Assembly: GCF_001642475.1 (NCBI RefSeq)
Contig: NW_019173950.1
Span: 248,001-312,000 of the forward strand
Direction: 5' to 3'
Source: Fonsecaea monophora
Lineage: Eukaryota > Ascomycota > Eurotiomycetes > Chaetothyriales > Herpotrichiellaceae
DNA: 64,000 nt
Made by a program: the position numbers and the translations under genes. The notes under the pieces were generated by a model that was not told the origin of the DNA, made no database searches, and was given only the letters and a program-made list of their open reading frames with translations. Position 1 is the first letter of the stretch. Every line of letters starts with the position of its first letter. Positions 31,609 to 43,523 of this stretch are shown piece by piece.

Positions 31609-34391
31609 ATGGAGAATGGAGCCCAGGGTTCCCAAAAACGACACGCTCGTCTAGCCTGTTTGCAGTGCCGCAAGAAGAAGATAAGGGTGAGTGAGTGAGT
31701 CCTCTCTGGACTCCCGACCGTGTTCCTGGAATCCAATGGCCGAAGAAGCTAAAGGGGATGTTAAAGTGCGATAATGGGCATCCCAAATGCATAAATTGCC
31801 AACTGTATAACACAGACTGTGTTCTTGGAGACGACAAACGAAGGTCGGTTCAGAACGATACGGGAGGGGAAAAATACAAAACTCACGATGTTTGCTTCAC
31901 AGAGCCCAATCGACGAAAAAGACCATCAATGAACTCACCGACCGGCTGGCCGAAGTTGAGGCACGCTTGGCTCAGGCTTCAAAAGACGAGAGCATTTCTG
32001 AAAAGGCTCCCGTGATAGACAGAAGCACGCCGTCAGAGGCGCTGATTGACCATTTTATGAATGCAGGACCAGAACTAAACCCTTCGGCGGCTGTAAATGG
32101 CCCTTATACCACGACAATTCCTGACTGTTCTGCCTCGACACCGATCGTTTTCCGGGACATGGATCTGGACTTCTGGGAGCAAGTGGATGAAGAGTTGACT
32201 GGATTTCCCGACCTGGGGCAATCGTCAAATATGGGCGCGGCATACGGAGCCGGAGTGGAATCTATATCACCGGTGTTGGTTAACGTGGGACATGAACAGT
32301 CTTTGTCACGGATGTCGTCCGTTACTTCGGCCGCAAGCCAGAAAACAAAGTCCAGATCGCCGAGTCAAAGCCCCGGAGTCGGTGCTAACCTGAATGCAAA
32401 CAGTTTCGACCAGAGATCGCAGACCTCTGAGGACGACATCACCCAGCAGATATCGAAGCGACTTGGTCGTATGTGTCTTGCGGAGGACGGACACATGCGA
32501 TACTTTGGGGCCACGAGCCATTTGTCGATGCTTCCCAACGACCTCAGAACCATTTACCGACCAGATATGCACAGTTTCCGGGAGGAAAGCGAAATCGTGG
32601 TCAAACGGGCGCACTTGGGCTGGACTCCAGACCCGGAATACGAGCTCCATCTGACACGTCTCTATTTCGCGTGGCACAACACTTTCGTCAGCGAGGCGAA
32701 CAAGGAGACGTATTTCGAGCAAAAGGAGCTGTACTACCGGGGCTTTGAAACAGCGTTATTCTCGCCCGCACTCGAGAATGCAGTGTAAGGTCCAGGGCAG
32801 CACCTTATAGAGTCGGACACTTATACAATTTTTCTCCTAGTCTTGCGGTCGGCGCATTGTATTCGACACGACGGCATCCTGCCATTCAGGACAGCGCTTC
32901 CGACTTTTTCGGCGCAAGGACCCGGTTATACCTCGAGACGGAAATGGACCGTCCGACGATAGCCACAACACAAGCAGCAGTGATTTTGTCGGCTTTTGAG
33001 TCCGCCAACGGCCGTGACTCTCGAGGTTAGTCCCCTTGGTAACGCAGTCAAGGCTATAGACATTGGGGACTGACGATGTCTAGGTTGGATTTACTCAGGT
33101 TCGATGACGAAAAAATCTATACCATATACCGTGCTCCAGGATTGACCGGGCCACAGGTGTCGCCGTCCAGATGACCACGGATCTCGGGCTGCATCTCCGT
33201 CTCGGCACCAACGACGACTATCTTGGAAATGAGGAGAACACTCCAGCTCTTGAAGACGTGCGCAGAAGTCTCTTTTGGACTGTGTACTCTGCCGACATGT
33301 GAGTGTTGCCCCCATACCAATGTAGCAGGTTTGAAGCAGGAAAGGAGCACAGGTTCCCCCCTTCGTGAGATGATAGAATCTCTTCTGACCGTCTTTGCGG
33401 GATACTAGGTATCACAGTACGTATAGTGGGCGGCCTTACTTGATGAGCAGGATGCGATACGATGCCCCTCGTCTGGATGCGTTGAACGATAGCGATTGGC
33501 AGCCATTTGATGCAGACGGCGCACCGATGAAGCTACCACCTGCTTTCGATGCTTCCGGTATTGGTTCCGTCACCGCATGTGTTGCGCAGTTGGCAATCAA
33601 GCTGCGAAAGATCTATGAAACACTGTAAGCCACCAAAAGGGGGAAAAAAAAAACATCTGCCTTTTGCATGTGCCTTTTTTTTTTGCTAAAGATTTTTCCC
33701 CTCCCAGATACGGCGGCAGCGCTTCTGTCTCGGAAGATGCTAAGCTCTTCGTTCCGGCCATGGCTAAACAACTCCAACAGTGGCTCGCGGCGTTGCCTCC
33801 AGCGCTTCACGTCGACTACGGAGAAGAACAGCCTTCTCCGGTCCCAGCACCGATTGTGCTCCAGCTTCAGTGAGACGATATCACCTACCTACCTGTGTGC
33901 AAACGGATTCTTTAGACAGAGAGTGCTAATCTTTGTGCCCCCCAAGCATATTATACCATCAGATCCTCATCATCCTCAATCGGCCGTTCGTTGTCCACGA
34001 ATCAGACTCGGAAATCCTCGCCGGTGAGATGTGCACCAAATCTGCCGGCATCATATGTAAACTGCTGCAGGTGTTCAAAGCCAATTACGGACTACGATAC
34101 ATCAACGTCCAGGCGGTCGCGTCGACCGTCACGGCCGGGGTTGTGCACGCTTACGACAGCTGCATTTACTCGGGAGCCAAGGGCAAAGCAGCGCAGCATA
34201 ACTTTGTCGTCTGCATTCAAGCGCTGGCCGAGATTGGCCAGTCCTTCCGAAGTAGCATACACGGACTGGAGGTCATCACCTCGCTGAGACGGGCCTGGCA
34301 GCACCAGATGTTCAAGGAAACCAGAGCGAAACGCCGCTGGAGAGGCTCGTCCGAAATGGGGGGAGACCATTTGCATCGGGCCCCAAGCTAA
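31609..34391 (+). CDS. Zn2Cys6 transcription factor with fungal_trans domain, 730 aa, nine exons
   Basis: Exons: 31609-31686, 31767-31843, 31903-32784, 32841-33025, 33084-33098, 33157-33298, 33418-33624, 33708-33869, 33947-34391. Zinc-cluster cysteines C17, C20, C27, C34, C37 and C44 span exons 1-2. A short coiled coil follows (INELTDRLAEVEARLAQ). The fungal_trans core is seen as LYFAWHNTF, GWIYSGVAVQM, DLGLHLRLG and RRSLFWTVYSADM..YSGRPYLM. Exon 5 is a 15-nt microexon coding GWIYS, needed to keep the conserved motif. It faces the BVMO gene convergently and lies within the oxidative island; regulation of neighbours is inferred. Confidence 0.88.
33084..33098 (+). other. 15-nt microexon of the Zn2Cys6 gene
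   Basis: Flanked by CTAG acceptor and GTTCGA donor; supplies the bases for G-W-I-Y-S-G in the conserved fungal_trans motif. Its skipping would keep the frame and delete five residues. Confidence 0.75.
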
Positions 34392-34698
34392 ACTCGCTCG
34401 GTCGACCCATGGCCAAACTCTCCCGAGGCGTGAAACAGCGGGTGATTGTCAAACAATAAAGGCCGAGACATGTGCAAAGGTCATACGAGCACTTGATTCC
34501 AACGTCCCGACCAGCGTCCAATCTTCTTTTCTTCTTCACTTGACGGGAGAGCCGGGCGTACCATTGTTGGGACTTGCTATTCAGCCTTAGCGATTAGGTA
34601 TATATATATGGCACTTGTCATGGCCATGGTTTGAGTCTTGGGAACGGAGGGGATTGACATGTTTGACATTCTTTCTAGGCGAGGAAAGTGCGCGCCGC
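34392..34698. other. Convergent spacer 34392-34698
   Basis: 3' regions of the Zn2Cys6 gene and BVMO gene. A short ATATAT tract lies near 34600. No gene seen. Confidence 0.5.
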
Positions 34699-36489
34699 TC
34701 AAGGCTTCAGCGACAATTCCTTGTATCGTTCTCTAGCCACCTCGTCACAGCGAGCTCGGTAGTCCACCGCACTGCCGTTGTAGATGACCAAGGTCCGCGT
34801 CTTCTTGCCGTCAACGTTGCTGTTGACCCCCGTGATCCAGGAATCGACATCGTTGACCAACAGCCCGTCGCTGCAGGTTCTGACATGCTCCGTCCACGCT
34901 TTCTGGCCTTGTTCCGTTGCCTCGATCACCGAGACGCCATTGTCGCGCGCATATCCAAGGAGATCCGCGATCCATTCGACGCTGTATTCGATGCTGCGTG
35001 GGAAATTCCCAAGAGCCGAGTGCGGACCCATGGCCATTAGCATGTTTGGGAACCCTGAGACCAAGAACCCCAGTTGCGTCTTTGGTCCCGGAGCCCATAA
35101 TTCCTTCAACCGCTGCCCGTCAACGCCGACAATATCAATCGCATTAAAGCTTCCGGTCACAGGGTCGAATCCAGTAGCTAGATTTCAAAAAGACACATGA
35201 TCAGCAAGAGCCCGCCGAATTTCGGGATGATACACAATCCAATTCCTAGACAAGAGAATGCGCAATGAATGAATGGCCTTACCGTAGATGATGACGTCGA
35301 ACTCTCGCTCTTGTTTCGAGGTTTTGATTCCCTTCTCCGTGATGCGCTCGATGGGCTCCTCATTCAGATCCACCAACTCGACATTCTCCTGATTGTATAC
35401 TTCGAGGTATCGCGTTTCGAGCGGGACCCTGCGCGTGCCGAACCCGTGGTCCTTGGGAATAAGTTTCTCGGCCACCTTGGGGTCCTTGACACGCTCCCTG
35501 ATCTTCTTTGCGACAAATTCGCTCAGGAGAGCATTGGCCTTTTTGTCCGTGTAGACGTCGCGGAAGTTGCCCATCCACAGCCCAAAGCCAGGCTCATGGT
35601 AGTGCTTCTCCCAGAACGCTTCCCGCTCCTCTGGCGAGACGTCAAAGACACTGCGGGAATCAAATTGGTGGATGAAGCATCCCGGCGTCGTTTTGCAGAT
35701 GGAGAATATCTCGTCGTAGCGCGCTCGGATGCTCTCCATTTCTTCGGCGTCGATCTTTCGGTTGCCCAGCGGCGAGCACCAATTCGGTCGGCGCTGGAAG
35801 ACGGTCAAAGTGACCGCCGACTTGGCTACCTCTTGGATGGTCTGTATGCCGGTGGCACCTGTCCCTATCACCGCGACCCGTTTTCCAGCATAGTCGATGC
35901 CTTCCTTGGGCCAGAGACCTGTGTGGCTCCAAGCCCCCTTGAAGTTGGGAATGCCCGGGATCCGTGGCAGGACCGGGTTGGTCAGGGCGCCGATGGCCGT
36001 GACGAGAAAGTGCGCGCTGAACACTTCCCCCGACTCGGTCGTCACTTTCCACTGGTTACGCGCCTGGTCGTAGTGTGCCGAACGAACGCGACTCTGGAAC
36101 TGGATGCCGTCGCGAAGCTTGAATTTGTCGACCACGAAATTGAGATAGCTTTCCGTCTCGGCCTGCGGAGCGAAATGTTCCTTCCAGTCCCACTCCTTCA
36201 AGACGTCTTTGGAGAACGAATAGCCATAGGTCCAGCTCTCGGAGTCAAACCGTGCTCCGGGGTATCGATTCCAATACCTATTTCATGAAGGAGTTAGGTA
36301 CAAAATCCAGGCCCCTACTAACAGAAAAAGACACTTCGTCTCTTACCATGTTCCGCCTACGCCGCTGCCAGCTTCAAGGACTCGGGCAGAGATGTTGAGC
36401 TCGCGTAGTTTGTATAGCATGTAGATCCCCGAGATCCCTGCTCCGATCACGAGGACCTCAAAATCATGTTCGGGCGAAATAGAACCCAT
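34699..36489 (-). CDS. Baeyer-Villiger-type flavin monooxygenase, 538 aa
   Basis: Three exons: 36489-36347, 36277-35283 and 35177-34699. FAD-binding Rossmann motif GAGISG (16-21), the GVGGTWYWNRYPGARFD segment (created by the first splice), the BVMO fingerprint FxGxxxHxxxW as FKGAWSHTGLW (160-170), and NADPH-binding GTGATG (186-191) are all present. The ATGFD motif is made by the second splice. Length is typical of class-I BVMOs of the cyclohexanone/phenylacetone type. The reaction is NADPH- and O2-dependent insertion of oxygen next to a carbonyl, making an ester or lactone. With the SDR and P450s nearby it could extend a hydroxylate-oxidise-insert sequence. Substrate unknown. Confidence 0.94.
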
Positions 36490-37263
36490 CTTTTTTCTCC
36501 CTTTTCTCACTTCTAAGCGACGAAAGTACGCGACGACTACGGTTCGATGTCTGCCCAAGAGGTACAGGGCGTTCGTTCGTGCCCCTTTATGTGTCAATGT
36601 GTTCGGGAATGGAGGACAGACAATCTGGCGCCAAGTAGCTCTTATAAAAAAACGACACGATGTAAGTCAAGACTTGTGAAAAGACTCAAGAGACTCAAGC
36701 ACTAAGAAACCCCTTCTTAACCAAAGACCCGGTTTATGCCATCACTGAGTTATTTGCCCTTTTGCATTCAGCGAGACGTGGGTCATATGGCTGCGGTCCC
36801 TCCTTTCTGCTCTCCGGCTTCGCTTTCCCGAATCACCCCTGGGGAAGCACCTCCACGGACAGGATATAGATTCTTCTCCGAGAACATGAGTCTTGTGGAA
36901 AAATACACCTCGGTCCATAATGGACCGGGAAATGATCGTTGAAGAGAGAAACTGAACGATTAGGTTGCGCGGCTCAAAGGCTTTTCGTTCAATCGCTTGT
37001 AGGTCTATTCGGAGAATGCTGTGCGGGAAGGCGATAGCTCCAATGGAGCAATGTATAGCGTGAGGTCCAAGGAGATAGAAATCCCATTCTAACGTGGCTT
37101 GTTATGTGGGAGGCAAAATATCGAGTAGTATCAATTGTACATTTCCCATTGCAGCCTCGCCCACTTCCTCGACCCCAGGTTTTTGTCTCTCCAATCCCAT
37201 TGTGAACCGCTAGCCTCCTCCCTCTTTCAACCGCGGAATCCACGTCTCTACCTCTAGCTTCGT
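36490..37263. other. Spacer 36490-37263
   Basis: BVMO promoter and sugar-transporter 3' region. On the minus strand a TTTATAAGAG element lies near 36645, about 155 bp upstream of the BVMO start, a possible TATA box. Small frames are unsupported. Confidence 0.45.
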
Positions 37264-38968
37264 CTACACAGAGGCCTTCTCAGAGTGCACTGCTGGCCCG
37301 TCGCCGTCGCCCTTGGTCTCCTGCACTGAAATAGACGTTGTGTGCGGATCGTCCGTTCCATCGCCCAGCATTTCCAAGAACCGCGCCTCCACCAGCTCGC
37401 TCGTGATGGCGGTTTGATGGACAACGACCAAGTCCGGGTCGCCAAACATGTCTGCGATTTCCTCCATGGGCTTGTGCAGCGTGTCGGGGAAGAAAACAAA
37501 GACGGTGATGGAGCCCAGGGCGGCGAAGATGATGAAGACGAGGAAGAATTTCCAGCCGATGCTTTCGAATGCCGTGGGCGCAGCCTGCAACCAGCAGATG
37601 TTGATGGCGTTGTAGACCATGAAGGCGATGGCACCGCCCTGTGCGCGGAGGTGGCTCGGCCAGATTTCCTGGATGTAGAAAAACTCGGGCCCGTCGAGGC
37701 ACAGCTCGAAGCTGCATCCGAACAGGTAGATGAACGCCACGGCGGCCGTCTGTGCGGATTTGTTGGACCCGGTCAGGAAGTTGGCGACGAGGGCAGTGTA
37801 GATGATGAGGCAGATGCACTGGAGGGCGAAGCCTGTCCCCATCAAGTTACGGCGCGAGACCTTGTCGACGAAAGTGATGGCGATCATGCTGGCAACGCAC
37901 AACGTCAGGGTATAGCCTGATTGCAGTAGCAAAGTATCCACGCCCGTGTAGCCCAGTTCAGAGTACAGGGTGACACCGTAGTCTGATTTAAAGGCCCAAT
38001 CGTCAGTTATACTCCCACCAGGTCTGGACAGAATTGAGGATCAACCTACTCTGAATCACGATGAGACCCGCGCTCATGATGGAAAAACTGAGCATTGCAG
38101 AGATCAACGCGCGTTTCCGATACGATGGCCGCGTCAAGATCAATTTCCAACTGGTGTCTTGACTTTGATCAAACCGTATCTGCTCGTGAATCTGGTAGAA
38201 TTCGCGTTTGGCAAATTCATCGCTTGGGTCGCTCGGGTCCGCGTGAAGGGCACGCAGGATCTTCCACGCTTTCGCAGACTGGTTTCGGGCAATGAGATAT
38301 CGCGGGCTCTCGGGGAGCCACCAGCAGCCAGCTAGGAAGATGATCTCAGGGACCATGGCGATACCAAGCGGAGCACGCCAGGCGTCGGGTGAGTCGTAGT
38401 AGTAGAAGCCAACCCCGACAAACCCGATGATCGAATAGCCAACATTGATCATGACGGCGTGAATATCCGAGAGTTTGCCACGGTGCCGTGGTGGGACAAT
38501 TTCGCTGATCCAGAGAGGAACGCCGCATATCGCTTGGAAGCCACTGATCTCAACAGCGTCAGTCTTCTTTTGTAGTGTAGCAACGCGGAAAAGGACATAC
38601 CCCCAGCCCAAAAAGAAGCGAAATACAATAAACATTGCCACATTCGCAGCTCCAGTGAGCAGTGCCTGCGAAACAAGAGTCACGCAGATGGCGAATATGA
38701 TCGATGGCTTGCGCCCATATCGATTTGCAAACCAGCCGTGCACGAAAGCGCCCCAGGTCGCGCCAACATAGTACAAGCTGGTGACGGCACCGGTCAAAGA
38801 GGCGCCGTTTGGACCGTCCAGGCCCATCTTGACAATGAATGACGGTTGTCCCAACGTCGTGCTGATCACCGAGGCTGTCATGCCCATGGACGCCGAAGCC
38901 ATGGACATGGTCAAAACCATCAAGACGGTCTTGACCCTAACGTGGCCCTTTTCGTTGATTTCGTGCAT
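37264..38968 (-). CDS. MFS sugar transporter family (SP) protein, 526 aa
   Basis: Three exons: 38968-38601, 38543-38050 and 37982-37264. Family landmarks: GMTASVISTTLGQPSF, the RYGRKPSI loop, GWGGFQAICGVPLWISEI with PPRHRGKL, PESPRYLIARN, and the C-terminal FELCLDGPEFFYIQEIWPSHLRAQG plus PDTLHKPMEEIADMFGD. The last two resemble fungal lactose-permease/quinate-like carriers rather than hexose transporters, so an acid or glycoside substrate is possible. Twelve spans expected. The ATG at 38968 is the first in frame; the frame is open upstream to a GTG at 39067, and a small upstream exon cannot be excluded. Located between BVMO and SDR genes on the same strand. Confidence 0.9.
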
Positions 38969-39526
38969 TATGGCAGATGTGCGAGAGCCCTTTTCCTGTC
39001 CTTCAAAGAAGCTGTTTCCTTTTTTTTTTGGTAATATGGAAATCAGTGTGATAGAAGTACAGGGCACGAATTTGCTTGCTTCCCACGAGGCCCGTCCCAG
39101 AGGTGGGCCATTTATTCTTATGTGATGCCGATGCTAACGTCGGTCAGTACGGGGTACTAGCAAACCCCAGAGTCACTGTGGGTACTTTTGATGCGGAGCC
39201 ATGGATGTGGCGGTGGCCGGAGAAGTGAAATCCGGGGAATCCTTCAAAAAGGAGAAGCCGACCGGTGGTCTCGACTCCAAAGGGAAAGGGGGGGGGACTG
39301 GGGGACGCGAGCCATAGTAGTAGACTAGCAGCATTTTAGTACGTGTACAGACATGTGGTTGGACCTGTGGAAAGTATCTCCACATATCTCAATGAGACTT
39401 TATTGGTTATATTTGCTGCTTAGCTGCTACGGTGTATGCTCTGTCTGATACATTTGCGAGGCTTGAAATTGCCGTCCCGCGTCCATTTTGCTCTCAATGT
39501 CAAGAACAGCTGCCCACGTTCGACAG
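38969..39526. other. Spacer 38969-39526
   Basis: Promoter of the sugar-transporter gene and 3' region of the SDR gene. A T10 run at about 39020-39030 and a G-run near 39290 were noted. No further gene. Confidence 0.45.
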
Positions 39527-40470
39527 TTAACAGCCTTTTTCAATCGCCGCGTCAACGTTAATGACCTGTCAGCACCAAGTTAGAGTGGAATGTCGAGCAC
39601 TGTGGGGCCGCAGCGAGGGAGACATCACCAAAGGAGGACTTACGCTTCCAGAGATATATGCTGATTGATCACTGAACAAGAACAAAATCACCCTCGACAC
39701 CTCTTCAGGCTCACCTATACGTTTGAGAGCCGTCTTTTTCACCAAGACCTCATTAACTTGGTCGGGATTTCCCAGCTGATCTGCAAGAGCTGTGCGAATA
39801 ATACCTCTGATATTTTTGTTAGCCCCGTATCACCACCACCACGACAAAGGCAGAGTCATGGAAATACTCACGGGGCAAGGGCATTTGCTCGAATACCTCT
39901 TGGACCGACCTCGCGTGCGAGACACTTGGTAAGACCAATGACGCCCCACTTGGCAACAGAGTATGGTGCATTGAACTCGGGCCCATATTGGCCTGCAATA
40001 CTGGCCGCATTCACAATGGACCCATGGCCCTTCATGTTATTCAGCTCCGCTCGCACGCAATTCTTGACGCCGTTCAAGTTAGTCGCCAGCATATCGTCCC
40101 AGTCATTGTCTTTGAGCACGTCGAGAGCGTATCCCTTTCCAAAAAATCCCTGGTGACCGACGTAGCCAGCCATGTTTGCGGCGCCGTCCAGTCTGCCGAA
40201 ACGCTCTGCTACCTCCTTGACGGCAGCATCGACAACGTCGGCCTTTTGGACGTTGCATTCAATCGAAATGCCCTTTCCACCCAGCTTTTCGACCTCTGCG
40301 AGGACGGCGTCGGGCTTCCGCAGGTCCAGAAGTCCAACATGGGCGCCTTGTTGAGCAAGCATCAGAGCCGTTGTCCGGCCCATGCCCGAGGCTGCACCTG
40401 TAATAACGAAAACCTTGCCCTTCAGGTCACTGTATACGGCCGTGCCGTTGACTTCTTGGAATGTCGTCAT
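39527..40470 (-). CDS. Short-chain dehydrogenase/reductase (classical SDR), 266 aa
   Basis: Three exons: 40470-39872, 39806-39644 and 39565-39527, the last being only 39 nt. Cofactor motif TGAASGMG (24-31), acidic residue after beta-2 in LLDLRKPD (suggesting NAD+ preference), NMAGYVGH in place of NNAG, active-site Ser in NAASIAG and YSVAK (Tyr/Lys), then PRGIRANALAPGIIRT. The C-terminus SGSVINVDAAIEKGC needs the last splice. Typical reaction is NAD(P)-linked alcohol/ketone interconversion. Placed between sugar-type transporter and P450, it could make the ketone for the BVMO (inference). Confidence 0.92.
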
Positions 40471-41126
40471 ATCGTTGTTGGGACTGCTGGTCTCGCAAAG
40501 TAGACAGGAGTGAGAAAGAAGAACTGACAACGAAGCTATAGCTTTGCGCTCTTCCTGTGAATTGCGAATGTTTAGGCCAGTTTAATGCTTCAAGCTTAAG
40601 CAAAGGTGTCTGATATGAAGTTATCTCGTCACAAAAAAAATAGCCCCGAAGGGAGGGGGGAGGCATAGTCTTCGCCATCTGTCGAATTACTGTCAATGCA
40701 TACTGGTCTTTTGCAAAATCCACGGAGATTGTATTTAATGTGGGTAACAATGTTTCTATTAGGAAGGCCGAGTAGAGTCATCTGACATGGATGCGCAGAC
40801 TCTGTGAGAGTCAAAACAATACGTAAGGAGTGCCATGAAGCGTTGTGAACAAATCAAAATTCAACAAATGTCCACCAAGACTCAATGCTATGCTTGAAAT
40901 CAGATTTTTAGACAAAGTTTTGAATTTTTAATCCGGACAAAGGTACCCGGTACCAGCCAGCTGGTATTTCGGTATAGAAAGCGAGGGGCATTGTATCTCC
41001 GCCGTGGACGGAGCTCCGATCCCACACAGAGTCTAGGGGATGTTAAGAACAGAAAATTGTTTGACTTCTCATGAGCTTCGACGGCTCTGTGATGCATCAA
41101 CTCTGCGGTGCTGACATACTACAACA
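40471..41126. promoter_or_regulatory. Divergent promoter, SDR / P450
   Basis: 656 bp between divergent starts. AT-rich around 40620-40950, with an A8 run near 40629. No clear inverted CGG pair noticed. Confidence 0.45.
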
Positions 41127-42803
41127 ATGGGATTGGCACTTGTCCTCACACAAACACTTCAGCACTGGTGGTGGGCCATCCTGTGTCTCTTATGCATTGC
41201 GAGACTTGTCCACAACTACTCGAAGCTTTCGTTTGTCCCCGGCCCAGCGTTGGCCGGCGTGACCGACCTGTGGAGATATTTCCACGGCAAGGCTGGCAAA
41301 TGTATCGACGACTACCAACTGCACAGAAAGTACAACTCGAAGCTGCTGCGCGTCGGGCCGAACCAGATCTCCGTCTCGGATGCCACCGAGGTGACCAAGA
41401 TCTATGGGTTGAATCCGATCTTCAACAAGGTGGGCCGTCTCCCAGTGTATTAGTTACGACTGAGACGGAAGCTTGAATACGCTGAACAATGATACAGGGG
41501 GAGGCTTATGTGACGCATAGCTTCACGAGCATTTGGGGGGAAGTGATGCCCAACCTCTCTTCGACGCGAGATGAGAAACTCCACGCACGTTTGAGGAGAC
41601 CGGTAAACAACGCCTATTCCATGAGCACGGTCATCGACTATGAATATCTCATGGACTCTACCACGAATGTCTTCTTTGACGAGTTGACGGAACGTTTCGC
41701 GCGGACTGGCACAGTCTGCGACTTCGCAACCTGGCTCCAGATGTACGCCTTTGACGTTCTGGGTGAGATCACATTCAGCAAGCGCTTTGGCTTCCTGGAG
41801 GCCGGACATGATTTGGAAAACATGCTCCATCACACTGCTCAGCATATGGAATACCTCGGCACGATGGGACAGTTGCCATCGCTCGATAGATGGTTCCGAC
41901 TCAACAACCCCTTTGCGCGACTGTTGGTCAAGCCCAATGCCATTGTCAGGTTTACCACCAAGCACATTCATGAGCACAAAACCCGGTCCGAGGAGCACAG
42001 TAAACCGGACTTTGTGACCCGCTTTCGAATGGCTCAGGAGAAATATCCCGACGTCATGACCGACCCCCAACTGATCGACTTTGCCGTCACGAATGTCAGC
42101 GCTGGCTCTGATACCACGGCGATTATCCTCCGCGCCGTCTTCTTCTACCTCTTGACAGATCAACCCAGACTTGAGAGGGTCATGGGCGAAATCAGGCAGA
42201 TACTGGCAAAGCGACCAAGGGACCGCAGCTTTGAGGACCACTTCTCATGGGCCGAGGCGCGGCAGATGCCATTCCTCCAAGCCTGCATCAAGGAATCCTT
42301 GCGAATGCACCCAGCACTGGGGATGGTCTTGCCTCGTGTGGTGCCTGTTCAAGGCGCCACTATCTGCGGTGTCTTCATTCCCGGCGGCACCGAAGTGGGA
42401 TGTAACGCATGGACGGTCCATCGGGACAAAGACGTATATGGCGAGGACGCCGACCTGTGGATACCAGAGAGATGGTTGGACGACGACGAGGAAAAGGTCA
42501 AGATGCTGGAGAGATACAACTTCGCTTTTGGCGCAGGCTCTCGGACTTGTAAGTGGTCGACCTTTGGTTTTTTCGACTCGAGTATTCTCTGATCCCAAAG
42601 CAGGTATCGGACGTCATGTCGCCATGCTCGAGATATCAAAGCTGGTGCCCGAGGTGTTTCGACACTTTGAAGTGGAATTGGTAGACCGCCATCGCTACAA
42701 AGCAAAGCCAGGATGGCTGGTGGTCCAGTCCGGATTGGATGTCGTACTCAAAGTGAGGGACCCGAAAACACTAGAAATTTCTCAGCAGACGGTCGAGTCA
42801 TAG
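41127..42803 (+). CDS. Cytochrome P450 monooxygenase, 517 aa, three exons
   Basis: Exons 41127-41429, 41498-42548 and 42604-42803. N-terminal membrane anchor with WWWAILCLLCIARLV (about 14-30), then FVPGPALAG. Key motifs: NAYSMSTVIDYE, I-helix AGSDTT (303-308), KESLRMHPA (ExxR), WIPERWL, and heme loop FGAGSRTCIG. The axial Cys452 codon is split by the second intron (T | GT). Gene structure and sequence group it with pisatin demethylase-like fungal P450s. It acts in the ER with CPR. Unlike the first P450 here it has only two introns, so they are not recent tandem copies. Confidence 0.93.
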
Positions 42804-43523
42804 TCTGTATTGACGTCGGAAGACGAATGACCCATTTGAAAAGCGGCTCCGTGATATTAGACAAGTTGAGGCAAATGCCGACGTGGGTTGGCCCTGTAAG
42901 TTGGCGATGTATCGGAAGGCTGAGTATAAAAGTCGCTCTGAGGGTCGATAGATCTAGCTACTTCTAACATACCGTTACCTCGTACACGTTCTTTCACATA
43001 GGACCAATCCCGTGAATCCACTGTTGTACGAGGTTCCAGATTGTACGAAAGTCGTCGAGTCGTGTTGTAACTGTGGAGATCGGACTTTTTTTCGACCGAA
43101 AGAAACGCCTGAGGGCCATTGGTTCCACCATTCGACTATGCGACTTCCTCAGGGCCATCGTCCGTGACTGGTCCATTCGTTTGATTTGTCGAGACGGACT
43201 ACTTGTTTATTACAAAGCTCCAAGACTTGGGGCACCAGGGGGAATGCGGCTGTTGAGTGACGTGATGAAGCTTGATAGGTACTCACTACCTGGACGAGGA
43301 TAGGGTCGCAGCTCAGTTTAGTTGGACTGGGTCTTTCTTCTTCCACCTCTTCGTCGCTGACAAATGAAACGGGGGAGTGGGTCAGGTGGTGGACGTCTTG
43401 GACAGCAGCATTGAATGGTATATAAAGAAGAATGGCAGCCATGCACACAGGTTTAAGAGACACTGTATAGACCTACTCTGTACGAAGGATTCATATCTAC
43501 CGAGTACTGTGTAGCAAAAGAAA
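42804..43523 (+). promoter_or_regulatory. Spacer 42804-43523 with SnoaL-gene promoter
   Basis: 720 bp between co-directional genes. A GTATAAAAG lies near 42923 and a TATATAAAG at 43419-43427. Open frames in it (for example 43073-43303) have no recognisable domain. Confidence 0.5.
43419..43427 (+). promoter_or_regulatory. TATA box of SnoaL-like gene
   Basis: TATATAAAG about 97 bp upstream of the start codon at 43524. Confidence 0.55.

Noticed and set aside
35269..36288. 339-codon open frame on the plus strand
   Set aside because: Exact antisense of the BVMO gene, whose FAD, NADPH and BVMO motifs are intact on the minus strand.
22205..42803. The two P450 genes as a tandem duplication
   Set aside because: Intron numbers (six versus two) and sequences differ widely, so they are not recent copies.
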